Source of the DNA: an uncultured Clostridia bacterium
Lineage (GTDB): Bacteria > Bacillota > Clostridia > Christensenellales > Aristaeellaceae
Assembly (NCBI GenBank): GCA_946408995.1
Contig: CAMJUL010000032.1
Span: 1 to 41,099 of the forward strand
DNA length: 41,099 bases
Direction of reading: 5' to 3'
The position numbers and the translations under genes were made by a program. The notes beneath the pieces are model-generated. The model ran no database searches and was not told the origin of the DNA. It was given only the letters and a program-made list of their open reading frames with translations. Positions 1-8,222 of the stretch are shown one piece after another. Numbering within the stretch: position 1 is the stretch's first letter; each line of letters opens with the position of its first letter.

Positions 1-116
1 CCGTTTGCATGTGTTATGGCAAATCTCAACTTGCTTTTACTTTTTCAAATGAGTCGGTCCGCCCGTTCCGTTCTCCCGGAGGTGCCAGGGGCGCGAAGGA
101 GACGTATCAAGAGGGT

Positions 117-138
117 GGAAACGCCGTCGGGCGTTTCC
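117..138. other. Perfect 9-bp hairpin upstream of the protease gene
   Basis: GGAAACGCC (117-125) and GGCGTTTCC (130-138) are exact inverted repeats around a GTCG loop, about 40 bases before the protease start codon. No T-run follows, so it is not a standard terminator. It could be an operator or an mRNA 5' stem-loop. I saw no convincing -35/-10 pair in bases 1-178. Confidence 0.4.
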
Positions 139-178
139 GGGATCGTCTCGGAAAGCGGGACGGGAAAGGAATACGATC

Positions 179-2791
179 ATGAAATCAAGCAAAAGATGGA
201 TAAAAATAGGTGCGCTCCTGGCCGCGTCGGTGATGATGCTCCCCCTGCCGGCGGGGGCCCTCGTGGCGGAAAAGAACGAAAAGAAGCAGGAGGCGTGTCT
301 TGGCATCCAAACCCGGGAAATGCTCAGGGCCCGGTCCGGCCTGAAAGAGGAGGACTGGAGCGCCCTCATGGAGAAGGGAGCCAGGCAGGGCCGGCAGGAC
401 CCGCTGACGGAGGAAGCCCTGAAGGCCGCCGCACCGGGGGCGGAGATCCTGACCCAAAGAGGGCGGGTGTATATGATGACCGGCCTGGGAGAAGCCTTCC
501 GGGTGAAGGACGCGCGGGAGGCAAGCCTTCTGGCCCATCGCCTTTTGGGGATTCTGGGGGCCGCGGAAAAGACCGACCTGCGGCTGTGGTCCCAGGTAAA
601 CGTCGGGGACCGTTGGGCCTACGTCTTCCAGCAGATGCAGGGAGGCCTGACCGTGGTGGGCAGCACCCTGAGGATCGTGACGGCGGCGGACGGAGGGGTG
701 GACGCGGTCTTTTCCTCCCTTGAGGAGGCGCTGCCTGAAAGCGCCGGCTTCCCGGAGATCACCGGGGTCCAGGCAGAGGAAAAGGTGCGCGAGGCCCTGG
801 CGGCGGAGAAGAAGCAGGCCGAGGTGCTGGCGGAATACACGGTCCGGGCGGTGATACCCACGGAGGAGGACGAGGAAGGGGAAGAGGCCGAAGAGGAGGT
901 GCTCCCGGACCATCTGGTGTGGATGGTCTATACCCGGAACCCGGATCACGACCCGGAGGCGGGCGGTGAAATGCCGTATCTGGCCCATGTGGTGGGCGCG
1001 GACGGGGAATACCTGCGGTCCTTCGGGGTCCGTGTGCCGGGGGACCGGTCCGTGCGGGCGGGCTATTCCGCGGCCTATGCCTTTGACAGCTTCATGGAAA
1101 AACGGGAATGGACAGGCGAGGTGACCGACGGAACGGGCAGGACCTATGAACTGACCGTGCCTGTTACGCGGGACAAACGCACCGGGGTCTGGTACCTGGC
1201 CGACCCGGAGCGGAAGATCGCCGTGGCGGACTATTATGCCCTGGCCTTCGGGGAGGAAACGGTGTCCCTGGTCAGCCAGACCACCAATGAATATTGGGAC
1301 GAGGACGACCTGATCACCTACGCCAACATGATCCGGGTGTGGGACGATTACGCGGCCCTGGGCTGGATCGGCCCGGACGGGACCGGCACCCCGGTGGCTC
1401 TCCTGCGGGACCTGTGCTACGAGGACGGCACCCCCATGAGCAACGCCGCCTACGCGGGACTCTTCCAGGGCTGGCAATGCTTTGCCTACGGCGGGGGGGA
1501 GTCCCTGGGCCATGCCCTGGACGTGATCGCCCATGAATACACCCACTGCGTCACAGGTACCCTGATGAATACCAACCTGTACCGGGACGACATGGGGGCC
1601 ATCAACGAGGCCATGAGCGATATCCTGGGCAACCTGTGCGAGATGCGCCTGGAGGGGGACACCTCCTGGCTGATGGGGGAGGACACCGGCTCCGCCATCC
1701 GGTCCATGCTGGATCCCCATTCGTTTGGGCAGCCCGAATACGTGTGGGACGTGTATTATGCCCCCAACGCCCTGACCCCCGTGGAAGGGAACGATTACGG
1801 CGGGGTGCACGCCAACGCCTCCATCCTGAACCGTGTGGCCGCCCGTCTGTGCCAGGAGGAGGGCATGGACCTGACCAAAGCCCGGGAACTGTGGCTGACG
1901 GTCCTGCTGGGCATGACCCCGTATACCGATTATCCGCAGATGGCGTCCCTGCTCCGCTGGGCGGTGAAAGCCTCCGGGAACGGCGAGAAGGCCGGCGCGG
2001 TTGAACGCCTGATTGCCGAAAGCCGAATGGAAATGAAGGACGCGCCGGAAACACTGCCGGAGGGGCAGCGCATGGTGTCCCTGACCCTGCCGGATACCGA
2101 GGCCTTCCGGGATCCCAACTGGATGCTGATGGCTGTGCAGGTGGATACCAAAGAGATCGGCCAGCGGCTCGGCGGCGTGGCGGACCTGGTCCGGAGCCTG
2201 TTTGACGCGGGCGTCAGCGTGGAGGAATACGGGCACAAGATCGACGCCGTGGCGGATCGCCTGAACCTGGACAGCCTGGGAGCCATGCTGGACGGGGATA
2301 TGGGCCCACTGGCCTTTATGCCCCTGCTGGAGGGCATCCTGGTGCAGCAGGAAAGCTGGCAGGACGAACGGGACGGCCGCATCCGCATGGTGACAAAGGA
2401 CCTGCCTACCCTCTACATGCTTTACAACTTCTCCGGGGAGCAGGAGGAGGCGGTGATCGGCGCTGCGGTGCTGGTGGGCGGCGTCTGGCAGGATGTTGGA
2501 AATCTGGCGATGGACCTTGTGAACCTGGATCCTGAAGCCCTGGAAAAGGTGCCCGGCCTGGTTGGACAGATGCTTGCAGGCACGGTGAAGGGACTGCTCC
2601 CCGGGACGAAGGGGACCCAATGCGCGGAACTGCCTTCGGACGGCCTTCAGGAGGTGACCCTCATGCATATGGAAGACCTGATCGACGAGGAGGCCCTGGA
2701 GAACTGGGAGGATTACGCCGACCTCCCCGCGTTGGAGGCCCCCGCCGAACCGGAGGAAACCTCCGCCTTCGTTCCGGGCATCGCGCGGTGA
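179..2791 (+). CDS. Secreted M4-family (thermolysin-like) zinc metalloprotease with C-terminal extension
   Basis: This is an 870-residue secreted neutral metalloprotease that should cut proteins outside the cell. A basic N-terminus and hydrophobic stretch (residues 1-27) form a signal peptide with no lipobox. Residues about 60-290 look like the FTP/PepSY inhibitory propeptide. The catalytic domain has the HEYTH zinc motif (His452, Glu453, His456), the third ligand in GAINEAMSD (Glu477) and the GGVHAN active-site histidine (His544), all in thermolysin order. The M4 domain ends near residue 620. The last 250 residues are an acidic extension I do not recognise. The start is set by AAAGGA eight bases before the ATG. 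The family assignment is secure; substrate is not known. Confidence 0.93.
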   Translation: MKSSKRWIKIGALLAASVMMLPLPAGALVAEKNEKKQEACLGIQTREMLRARSGLKEEDWSALMEKGARQGRQDPLTEEALKAAAPGAEILTQRGRVYMMTGLGEAFRVKDAREASLLAHRLLGILGAAEKTDLRLWSQVNVGDRWAYVFQQMQGGLTVVGSTLRIVTAADGGVDAVFSSLEEALPESAGFPEITGVQAEEKVREALAAEKKQAEVLAEYTVRAVIPTEEDEEGEEAEEEVLPDHLVWMVYTRNPDHDPEAGGEMPYLAHVVGADGEYLRSFGVRVPGDRSVRAGYSAAYAFDSFMEKREWTGEVTDGTGRTYELTVPVTRDKRTGVWYLADPERKIAVADYYALAFGEETVSLVSQTTNEYWDEDDLITYANMIRVWDDYAALGWIGPDGTGTPVALLRDLCYEDGTPMSNAAYAGLFQGWQCFAYGGGESLGHALDVIAHEYTHCVTGTLMNTNLYRDDMGAINEAMSDILGNLCEMRLEGDTSWLMGEDTGSAIRSMLDPHSFGQPEYVWDVYYAPNALTPVEGNDYGGVHANASILNRVAARLCQEEGMDLTKARELWLTVLLGMTPYTDYPQMASLLRWAVKASGNGEKAGAVERLIAESRMEMKDAPETLPEGQRMVSLTLPDTEAFRDPNWMLMAVQVDTKEIGQRLGGVADLVRSLFDAGVSVEEYGHKIDAVADRLNLDSLGAMLDGDMGPLAFMPLLEGILVQQESWQDERDGRIRMVTKDLPTLYMLYNFSGEQEEAVIGAAVLVGGVWQDVGNLAMDLVNLDPEALEKVPGLVGQMLAGTVKGLLPGTKGTQCAELPSDGLQEVTLMHMEDLIDEEALENWEDYADLPALEAPAEPEETSAFVPGIAR

Positions 2792-2887
2792 GGGGAAGCG
2801 GGACTGCCAAACCAAATGAAAAAACGCGGGCGTTCGCATAGCGCGGAGTACGAAAAGAAACAAACACAAGAACGCTTTTCCCAAAAG

Positions 2888-2921
2888 ACAAGGGCCGCAG
2901 GGAGATCCCTGCGGCCCTTGT
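2888..2921. terminator. Strong hairpin after the protease gene
   Basis: Perfect 15-bp inverted repeat (2888-2902 with 2907-2921) around an AGAT loop, about 100 bases after the protease stop. The stem is very GC-rich but only a weak T-containing tail (CTTGTCATT) follows. It is probably the protease terminator. Its right arm overlaps the -35 box of the next promoter. Confidence 0.65.
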
Positions 2922-2946
2922 CATTCTGCGGGCGGGAAGGTATAAT
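2918..2946 (+). promoter_or_regulatory. Sigma-70-type promoter for the GH26 gene
   Basis: TTGTCA (2918-2923), a 17-base spacer and a perfect TATAAT (2941-2946) predict transcription from about 2953, some 30 bases before the start codon. The -35 box lies inside the right arm of the preceding hairpin. Confidence 0.75.
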
Positions 2947-2982
2947 TTATAAAAGCAACGAATGAACACCGGAGGGATGAAA

Positions 2983-5190
2983 ATGAAAAAAAGACACCTT
3001 TTGCTGCCCGCGATGTTCCTGACGGCGGCGCTGCTGACGGGCGGGGCGCTGGCGGAGAGTAATGCGCGCTATGAGTTTGAGGACGGGGAAAAGACCGGGA
3101 AGGCCCGTGCCCTGAGCAGTGGGGGAATCACCTGGGTGGAAGGCCTGAACGGTGAAGGGGACAGCGTGACCCTTACGGTGACCGTGCCCGGGGACGGATT
3201 TTATGACCTGACGGTTTGCCAGCAGGGCATGGGCGGCTACAAGGAAAATGACCTGGCCGTGGACGGCGAGACCGTGGGCAGCACTGTGGCGGAGGGGAAG
3301 GAGTATGCGGAGCATATCCTTTCCCACGTGTACCTTTCCCAGGGAGAGCACCGCGTGACGGTGACCCCAAATTGGGGCTACGTGCGCCTGGATTACCTGA
3401 CAGTGGCGCCCTCGGCGGCGCTGGAGGCGGACCTGTACGATGTGCAGCCGGTGCTTTGCAACCCTGCCCCCTCCAAAGAGGCCCAGGAACTGATGAACTG
3501 GATGTGTGAGATCTACGGGGAAAAGATGATCTCCGGCCAGTATCTGGACGAATACCAGTACGGGGCTGAACTGAAGGCGGTGGCCTCCGTGACGGAGGGG
3601 CGCGTTCCCGCCCTGGTGGGGCTGGACATGCTCAATTATTCCCCGGCGTCGGTCAGCCTGGGCAGCTGGCCCACCTCGGTGGATCAGGCCCTGGGGTACT
3701 GGAAGCAGGGACATATCCTGACTTTCTGCTGGCACTGGGTGGCGCCGGAAAAGTACATCGACACCACCGGCAACAACTGGTGGGGCGGCTACCGGACCGA
3801 GAACACCACCCTGAACCTGAAAAAGGCCATGGACGGGGAGGACCCCGAGGCCTATGACCTGCTGATCAGGGACATGGACGCGATCGCGGAGCAGCTCAAG
3901 CGCCTCAGGGACGCGGGGGTGCCGGTAATCTGGCGGCCCCTGCACGAGGCCAGCGGCGGCTGGTTCTGGTGGGGCGCTTCGGGACCGGAGGCGTATATCG
4001 CCCTGTACCGGCTGATGTACGACCGCTTTGTAAACCTGCACGGCCTCAACAACCTGATCTGGCTCTGGAACGGGCAGGACAAAAACTGGTATCCGGGGGA
4101 CGACGTGGTGGACATCATCGGCGAGGATATTTACGCCGGGAAGCACGCCCACGATTCCCAGAGCGCAGCCTTCCTGCGCTGCGCGGAGGTGACGGGGACA
4201 CGCAAACTGATCATGATGTCAGAATGCGGCTGCGTGCCGTCCCCCATCAAGTGCCAGCGGGACGGGACGGTCTGGAACGCCTGGGCCGTATGGTGCTATG
4301 AATTTGTACAGGTGGACGGAAAGTACAACGGGGAATACACCAGCCCGGAGACCCTGAAGCTGTTTTACGAACAGGACAATGTGGTTACCCTGGCGGAGGT
4401 GCCTGCCTTTGGACGTCAGACGGAGGAAAAAGAGGCGTCCGGCACGGAGGATAAGAAGGTCTGGTCCTTTGCGGATGCGGTCCTTACCGGAAACGCCCGG
4501 CCCGCGCCGGACGGGGCGGAACTGTGGGGGAACGACGCGGCGGACACCGCGTCCCTCACCGTTACCGTGCCCGCGGACGGGGAATACGACCTGGTGATCG
4601 TCCAGGCGGGCATCGGCGGCTACAAGGAGAACATCCTGGAGATCGATGGAGCCGAAGCGGGGCTGACCGTGGTGCAGGGGGAGACGGAAGAGGCCTGCCC
4701 CTTCGGAACGGTGTCCCTGACCGCGGGGGAGCATACCGTCACGGTCCGGGCCGTATGGGGCTGGGTGCGGCTCAAGTCCCTTTCGCTGCTTCCGGCTGGG
4801 TCTGGCGCGCCCTCCGGCGCGGTCCGGTACGAATTTGAGGACGGGACCCTCTTGGGAAAGGTCAAAACCGTGGTGATCGGCGGGGAAGGATATGTGGAGC
4901 TCTCCTCCAACGACGAAGCGGACGGGGTTTCCCTGACCGTGACGGCGGAGCAGGACGGATATTACGACCTGACCGTGATCCAGGCGGGGATCGGCGGCGG
5001 CAAACAGAATTACCTCTCCCTGGACGGGGAGCGGATTTCGAACACCGTGGTGCAGGGAACGGAGACGGAGGAATGCGTAACGCCCGCGGTCTACCTGACA
5101 AAGGGCGAACATACCGTAGCGGTGAACTGCTTTTGGGGCTGGACAAATCTGGACGCCCTGGTCATCAGCCCCTCCGGTGAAAAAGACTGA
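2983..5190 (+). CDS. Secreted GH26 mannanase-like glycoside hydrolase with three CBM35-like modules
   Basis: This protein is predicted to hydrolyse beta-mannan-type polysaccharide outside the cell. The start is placed at 2983 because GGAGGG (2971-2976) lies six bases upstream; in-frame ATGs at 2962 and 2977 precede or abut that site. A signal peptide (about residues 1-24) is followed by a CBM35-like beta-sandwich beginning RYEFEDG, then the GH26 barrel (about 150-470). Catalytic residues are visible: RPLHEASGGWFWWG with acid/base Glu322, and MMSECGC with nucleophile Glu414. Two further modules follow (about 490-605 and 615-735), each with the same D-L-x-V-x-Q-x-G-x-GG core. All three resemble each other, which points to duplication. 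The substrate is inferred from the family; other beta-linked glycans are possible. Confidence 0.92.
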   Translation: MKKRHLLLPAMFLTAALLTGGALAESNARYEFEDGEKTGKARALSSGGITWVEGLNGEGDSVTLTVTVPGDGFYDLTVCQQGMGGYKENDLAVDGETVGSTVAEGKEYAEHILSHVYLSQGEHRVTVTPNWGYVRLDYLTVAPSAALEADLYDVQPVLCNPAPSKEAQELMNWMCEIYGEKMISGQYLDEYQYGAELKAVASVTEGRVPALVGLDMLNYSPASVSLGSWPTSVDQALGYWKQGHILTFCWHWVAPEKYIDTTGNNWWGGYRTENTTLNLKKAMDGEDPEAYDLLIRDMDAIAEQLKRLRDAGVPVIWRPLHEASGGWFWWGASGPEAYIALYRLMYDRFVNLHGLNNLIWLWNGQDKNWYPGDDVVDIIGEDIYAGKHAHDSQSAAFLRCAEVTGTRKLIMMSECGCVPSPIKCQRDGTVWNAWAVWCYEFVQVDGKYNGEYTSPETLKLFYEQDNVVTLAEVPAFGRQTEEKEASGTEDKKVWSFADAVLTGNARPAPDGAELWGNDAADTASLTVTVPADGEYDLVIVQAGIGGYKENILEIDGAEAGLTVVQGETEEACPFGTVSLTAGEHTVTVRAVWGWVRLKSLSLLPAGSGAPSGAVRYEFEDGTLLGKVKTVVIGGEGYVELSSNDEADGVSLTVTAEQDGYYDLTVIQAGIGGGKQNYLSLDGERISNTVVQGTETEECVTPAVYLTKGEHTVAVNCFWGWTNLDALVISPSGEKD

Positions 5191-5198
5191 CGGGCCAT

Positions 5199-5234
5199 AA
5201 AAAGGCGGGGCTGTGGGAACACGGCCCCCTTTTT
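5199..5234 (+). terminator. Rho-independent terminator after the GH26 gene
   Basis: The stem AAAAAGGCGGGGCTGTG pairs with CACGGCCCCCTTTTT across a short GGAA loop, with one bulged C, and ends in a T5 run (5230-5234). It starts eight bases after the GH26 stop. Confidence 0.85.
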
Positions 5235-5299
5235 GACAACCGGTCAGGGACAAGATCTCCCCGCAAGTTTGTTTCACAGGGGAAGAGGAGGCATTTTCA

Positions 5300-6820
5300 A
5301 TGCGCTGCTTTTTTAGGTCCGTTCGAAGGATCGTACTTCTTGCCGCGCTGATCCTGCTGCCGTTGTGCGCGTCGGGGGAGGGGCCATTTGATACGGGGTA
5401 TCTCGGAGCTCCCGGGGAGGACCGGGCCAGGCTTGTGCTGGACGAGTGCCGGGAAGAGGGGATTTTCGCCCATTGGTCGGAGGAAACGCACGGAGCCTTG
5501 TTGGACAGGCTGCAGCAGGAAGGAATCCGCGTCGGCACGGAGCTGTGGATGGCCGCGGACCCCTCGGAGGGGCTCCATGGACTGTACGAAACCCTTTACG
5601 GACCGGAGGAAGGGTGGACGGCCCCGCTGCGAGAGGCCTTTATGGAAAGCCTGGGGGAATATGATCTGGGCTGGACGGAACCACCCTTCCGCCAAATGGG
5701 CGTCAGGCGGAGCGCTTTCCCGGAAAGGACGGGGGCCCTGCGAACATTGACCCTTTTTGAGGGGGAGCTCCCGCCGGAATGGGCGTTCCTGTCTGGGGAT
5801 AAGCGCCTGGAGGAATGGACTTGCCAAAGCGGGGCCTCCGTCCTTCTGGACTGGTCCGGGGCCGAAAGGAAGCCTCCTCAGGTCCTTTCGGGCGCGGGGC
5901 TGGTTTCCTTTGAAGACGGGGAGCGCAGGCAGCTTGTACAGATGGCTCTGATCGACGGGGGGTGGAAGGCCTTTCCGCTGGGGGAAAACGCGCTGTACCG
6001 GCAAGGGGAATACAAGGTTTCTTATGACGGGCTGCACTCGTCCTTTGCGGTGGAATACCGCCTGGAGGATGGAGGGAAAGCCTCCTTTTATCTGCTGCCC
6101 AACGCCGACAGAACCTATGCCCGGTGCAGCATTCGGGCCTATGAGCGGGTGAATGAAGGCACAGGGGAGGCAGTCTGGATCGGCCTGGAAGAGGCGCAGC
6201 CCACCTGGGAGAAGGAAGTGCCGGACGGGGAGGGGCGTTTCCCGATCGCACGGTATCCGATGCAGCTGGGCCTTTTGCCCCTGGAGACCTTTCCAACGGA
6301 CCTGAAATCTGCCCGGGAGAGAGATTATCCTGGCCTTCCGGAAGGATGCCTTTTGACGTTGGGGGTGAACCTGCGGGCACGAACCAGCAGCCGGTCCCAG
6401 AGCCTTGGAATGCTGACCCCGGGAACGGTGATCCCCGTGCTGGAGGTGCTTGAGGGGGATCCCTGGCCCTGGGTCCGTACCCGGATCGGAGACCTGGAGG
6501 GATATGTGGCCTCCGTCTACACCAGCCTTGAAAACGGGCGGGTGGATACCCGGATGCCCCAGCCCCTGGCCATGAACCTGGAGGAGACGGGGATGATAAG
6601 CGGCACCGATCACCTGACGGTGCTCCCGAAGGGGACGAAAATGCACGTGGTGCTGGAGGAGGGGGAAAGGCTGTATGTGGCCGTTCCCCGGGGAGAACTG
6701 TCCTGGCTGATAGGGACGGAGGACCTTTTCGGCTGGGTAAGCAAAGCGGATGTGACCCTGGCGGTGCTGCCCTGCCAGCTGGACGGATGGACGGAGGAGG
6801 GCGGCATTGCCGGAAGATGA
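5300..6820 (+). CDS. Secreted protein with bacterial SH3-type domain(s), function unknown
   Basis: A 506-residue exported protein. Arg-rich residues 1-11 and a hydrophobic run to about residue 25 form a signal peptide. Residues 30-340 match no family I recognise. Near residue 352 a bacterial SH3 module begins (VNLRARTSSRSQSLGMLTPG, later WVRTRIGDLEGYVAS), the type that often binds cell wall. A second SH3-like segment (about 425-490, ending LFGWVSKADV) follows. AGGAGG lies eight bases before the ATG, downstream of the GH26 terminator. Its job may be wall association or sensing, but no catalytic motif is visible. Location and SH3 call are well supported; the role is not. Confidence 0.8.
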   Translation: MRCFFRSVRRIVLLAALILLPLCASGEGPFDTGYLGAPGEDRARLVLDECREEGIFAHWSEETHGALLDRLQQEGIRVGTELWMAADPSEGLHGLYETLYGPEEGWTAPLREAFMESLGEYDLGWTEPPFRQMGVRRSAFPERTGALRTLTLFEGELPPEWAFLSGDKRLEEWTCQSGASVLLDWSGAERKPPQVLSGAGLVSFEDGERRQLVQMALIDGGWKAFPLGENALYRQGEYKVSYDGLHSSFAVEYRLEDGGKASFYLLPNADRTYARCSIRAYERVNEGTGEAVWIGLEEAQPTWEKEVPDGEGRFPIARYPMQLGLLPLETFPTDLKSARERDYPGLPEGCLLTLGVNLRARTSSRSQSLGMLTPGTVIPVLEVLEGDPWPWVRTRIGDLEGYVASVYTSLENGRVDTRMPQPLAMNLEETGMISGTDHLTVLPKGTKMHVVLEEGERLYVAVPRGELSWLIGTEDLFGWVSKADVTLAVLPCQLDGWTEEGGIAGR

Positions 6821-6843
6821 GCCGTCCAATAAAACAAAAGACC

Positions 6844-6870
6844 GGGGAGGATCAGCGGATGATCCTCCCC
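6844..6870. terminator. Bidirectional terminator between convergent genes
   Basis: GGGGAGGATC (6844-6853) and GATCCTCCCC (6861-6870) form a perfect 10-bp stem. On the minus strand it is followed by a T-rich tail (GGTCTTTTGTTTT) and overlaps the stop codon of the EcfA gene, so it ends the transporter operon. On the plus strand it follows the SH3-protein gene with only AGTTT behind it. Confidence 0.8.
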
Positions 6871-8222
6871 AGTTTCATAATGACCCGGCGGTCGCTCAGG
6901 GCTTCCTTGCAGCGCTTGTCGTGGGTGACGGTGACGATGGCGCAGCCGCTCTCCTTCTGCAAAAGACGCAGGCTGTCCACCATCTGCCTGAGGTGATCAA
7001 AATCCTGTCCCACGGTGGGCTCGTCCAGGAACAGCACCCCGGGGTCCGAGGCACAGACCGCCGCGACCCCGGCCCTGCGTTTCTGCCCTTCGCTGAGGGA
7101 CTGGGGGTGCCTGTCCTCCAGACCCTCCAGACCAAAGAGGGCGATCATCCTCTTTGCGCGTTCTGGACTCGAGGCGTTCCGGGCCACCTCCTGGCGCAGG
7201 GTAGGCATGAACAGCTGACTGGACGGGTCCTGGAAGATATAGCCGGCCTTGCGGAACCACTCCGGCATGGGATGGACCCGCTGGGACCGGATCAGGGTCT
7301 GCTCGTATCCGCCGCCGGAGGGGTACAGGAGCCGGGCCAGCAGCTTCAGAAGGGTGGTTTTGCCGCAGCCGTTGGGGCCAAGCAGGGTCAAACGTTCCCC
7401 TTCCCGGATGTCCAGGGAGACGTTGCGGATGACGTCGATGCCGTGGAGGGTGTAATCCACGTCCTTGAGAGAGATCAGCCGGCCGCTTCCGGCCAGGGAT
7501 TCCCCGTCATAGGGCAGGATATGGTCCACCTCCTTGAGAAGGCGGGCGGGATCCTTTTCCTGCGCAAGGCAGCCGTCCCGGAGGGTGAAAACCATGTCGG
7601 CGTAGGGCAGCACCATGTCCAAACGGTGCTCGATCAAGAGGACCAGGGCACCCTCCTGTGTCAGCTGCTTGAGAATGCGCAGCAGCCGGACGGTGCTTTC
7701 CCGGTCCAGGTTGGCCAGGGGTTCGTCCAGCAGGAGGATCCTTTGGCCCATGGCCAGGGCGCAGGCCATCACCAGGCGCTGCTTCTGGCCGCCGGACAGC
7801 TTCCGGGTGGCCGCGTCCGGCTTCAGGCGGGTCAGGCGCAGGGCTTCCCGGACCCTGTTTTCAATTTCGGCGGAGGGGATGCCCAGGTTCTCGCAGCCGA
7901 AGGCGACTTCGTCCTCCACCCGGTCGTGGACGATCTGGTCGTCCGCGTTCTGCAGGACGCTGGCCACCAGCCGCGCCCTCCTTGCGATGGACCAGGCGCT
8001 GACCTCCTGCCCGTCCAGAAGGATGGTCCCGGTCAGATGCCCCGGCTGGATCTGGGGGATGATCCCGTTGATCAGGGAGAGCAGGGTGGTTTTGCCGGTC
8101 CCGGAGACCCCCTGCAGCACGGCAAAGCACCCGTAGGGCAGGGAAAGGTCCAGATGGTTCAGGACCGGGGTCTGCCCGTCGTAGGAAAAGAAAACGTCAC
8201 TCAGTTCCAGGGCCGGTTTCAT
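6852..8222 (-). CDS. ECF transporter A component with two fused ATPase domains
   Basis: A 456-residue energising ATPase. The first domain has Walker A GVSGTGKTT (about residue 39), signature LSGGQKQR and Walker B LLLDEPLANLD. The second has Walker A GPNGCGKTT (about 284), signature LSEGQKRR and Walker B LFLDEPTVGQD. Two ABC domains in one chain replace the usual EcfA1/EcfA2 pair. No membrane segments are present, so it should dock on the EcfT protein encoded upstream. It is the last gene of a five-gene operon, and its start overlaps the previous stop by four bases. The substrate follows that of the S component and is unknown. Confidence 0.9.
   Translation of the reverse strand: MKPALELSDVFFSYDGQTPVLNHLDLSLPYGCFAVLQGVSGTGKTTLLSLINGIIPQIQPGHLTGTILLDGQEVSAWSIARRARLVASVLQNADDQIVHDRVEDEVAFGCENLGIPSAEIENRVREALRLTRLKPDAATRKLSGGQKQRLVMACALAMGQRILLLDEPLANLDRESTVRLLRILKQLTQEGALVLLIEHRLDMVLPYADMVFTLRDGCLAQEKDPARLLKEVDHILPYDGESLAGSGRLISLKDVDYTLHGIDVIRNVSLDIREGERLTLLGPNGCGKTTLLKLLARLLYPSGGGYEQTLIRSQRVHPMPEWFRKAGYIFQDPSSQLFMPTLRQEVARNASSPERAKRMIALFGLEGLEDRHPQSLSEGQKRRAGVAAVCASDPGVLFLDEPTVGQDFDHLRQMVDSLRLLQKESGCAIVTVTHDKRCKEALSDRRVIMKLGRIIR

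Noticed and set aside
185-2884. Long minus-strand open frame opposite the M4 protease
   Set aside because: Antisense shadow in GC-rich DNA, with no motifs. The same applies to long frames opposite the ABC genes (6807-11829), the AOR (13971-16220), gltB (31735-33630) and glnA (35784-37397).
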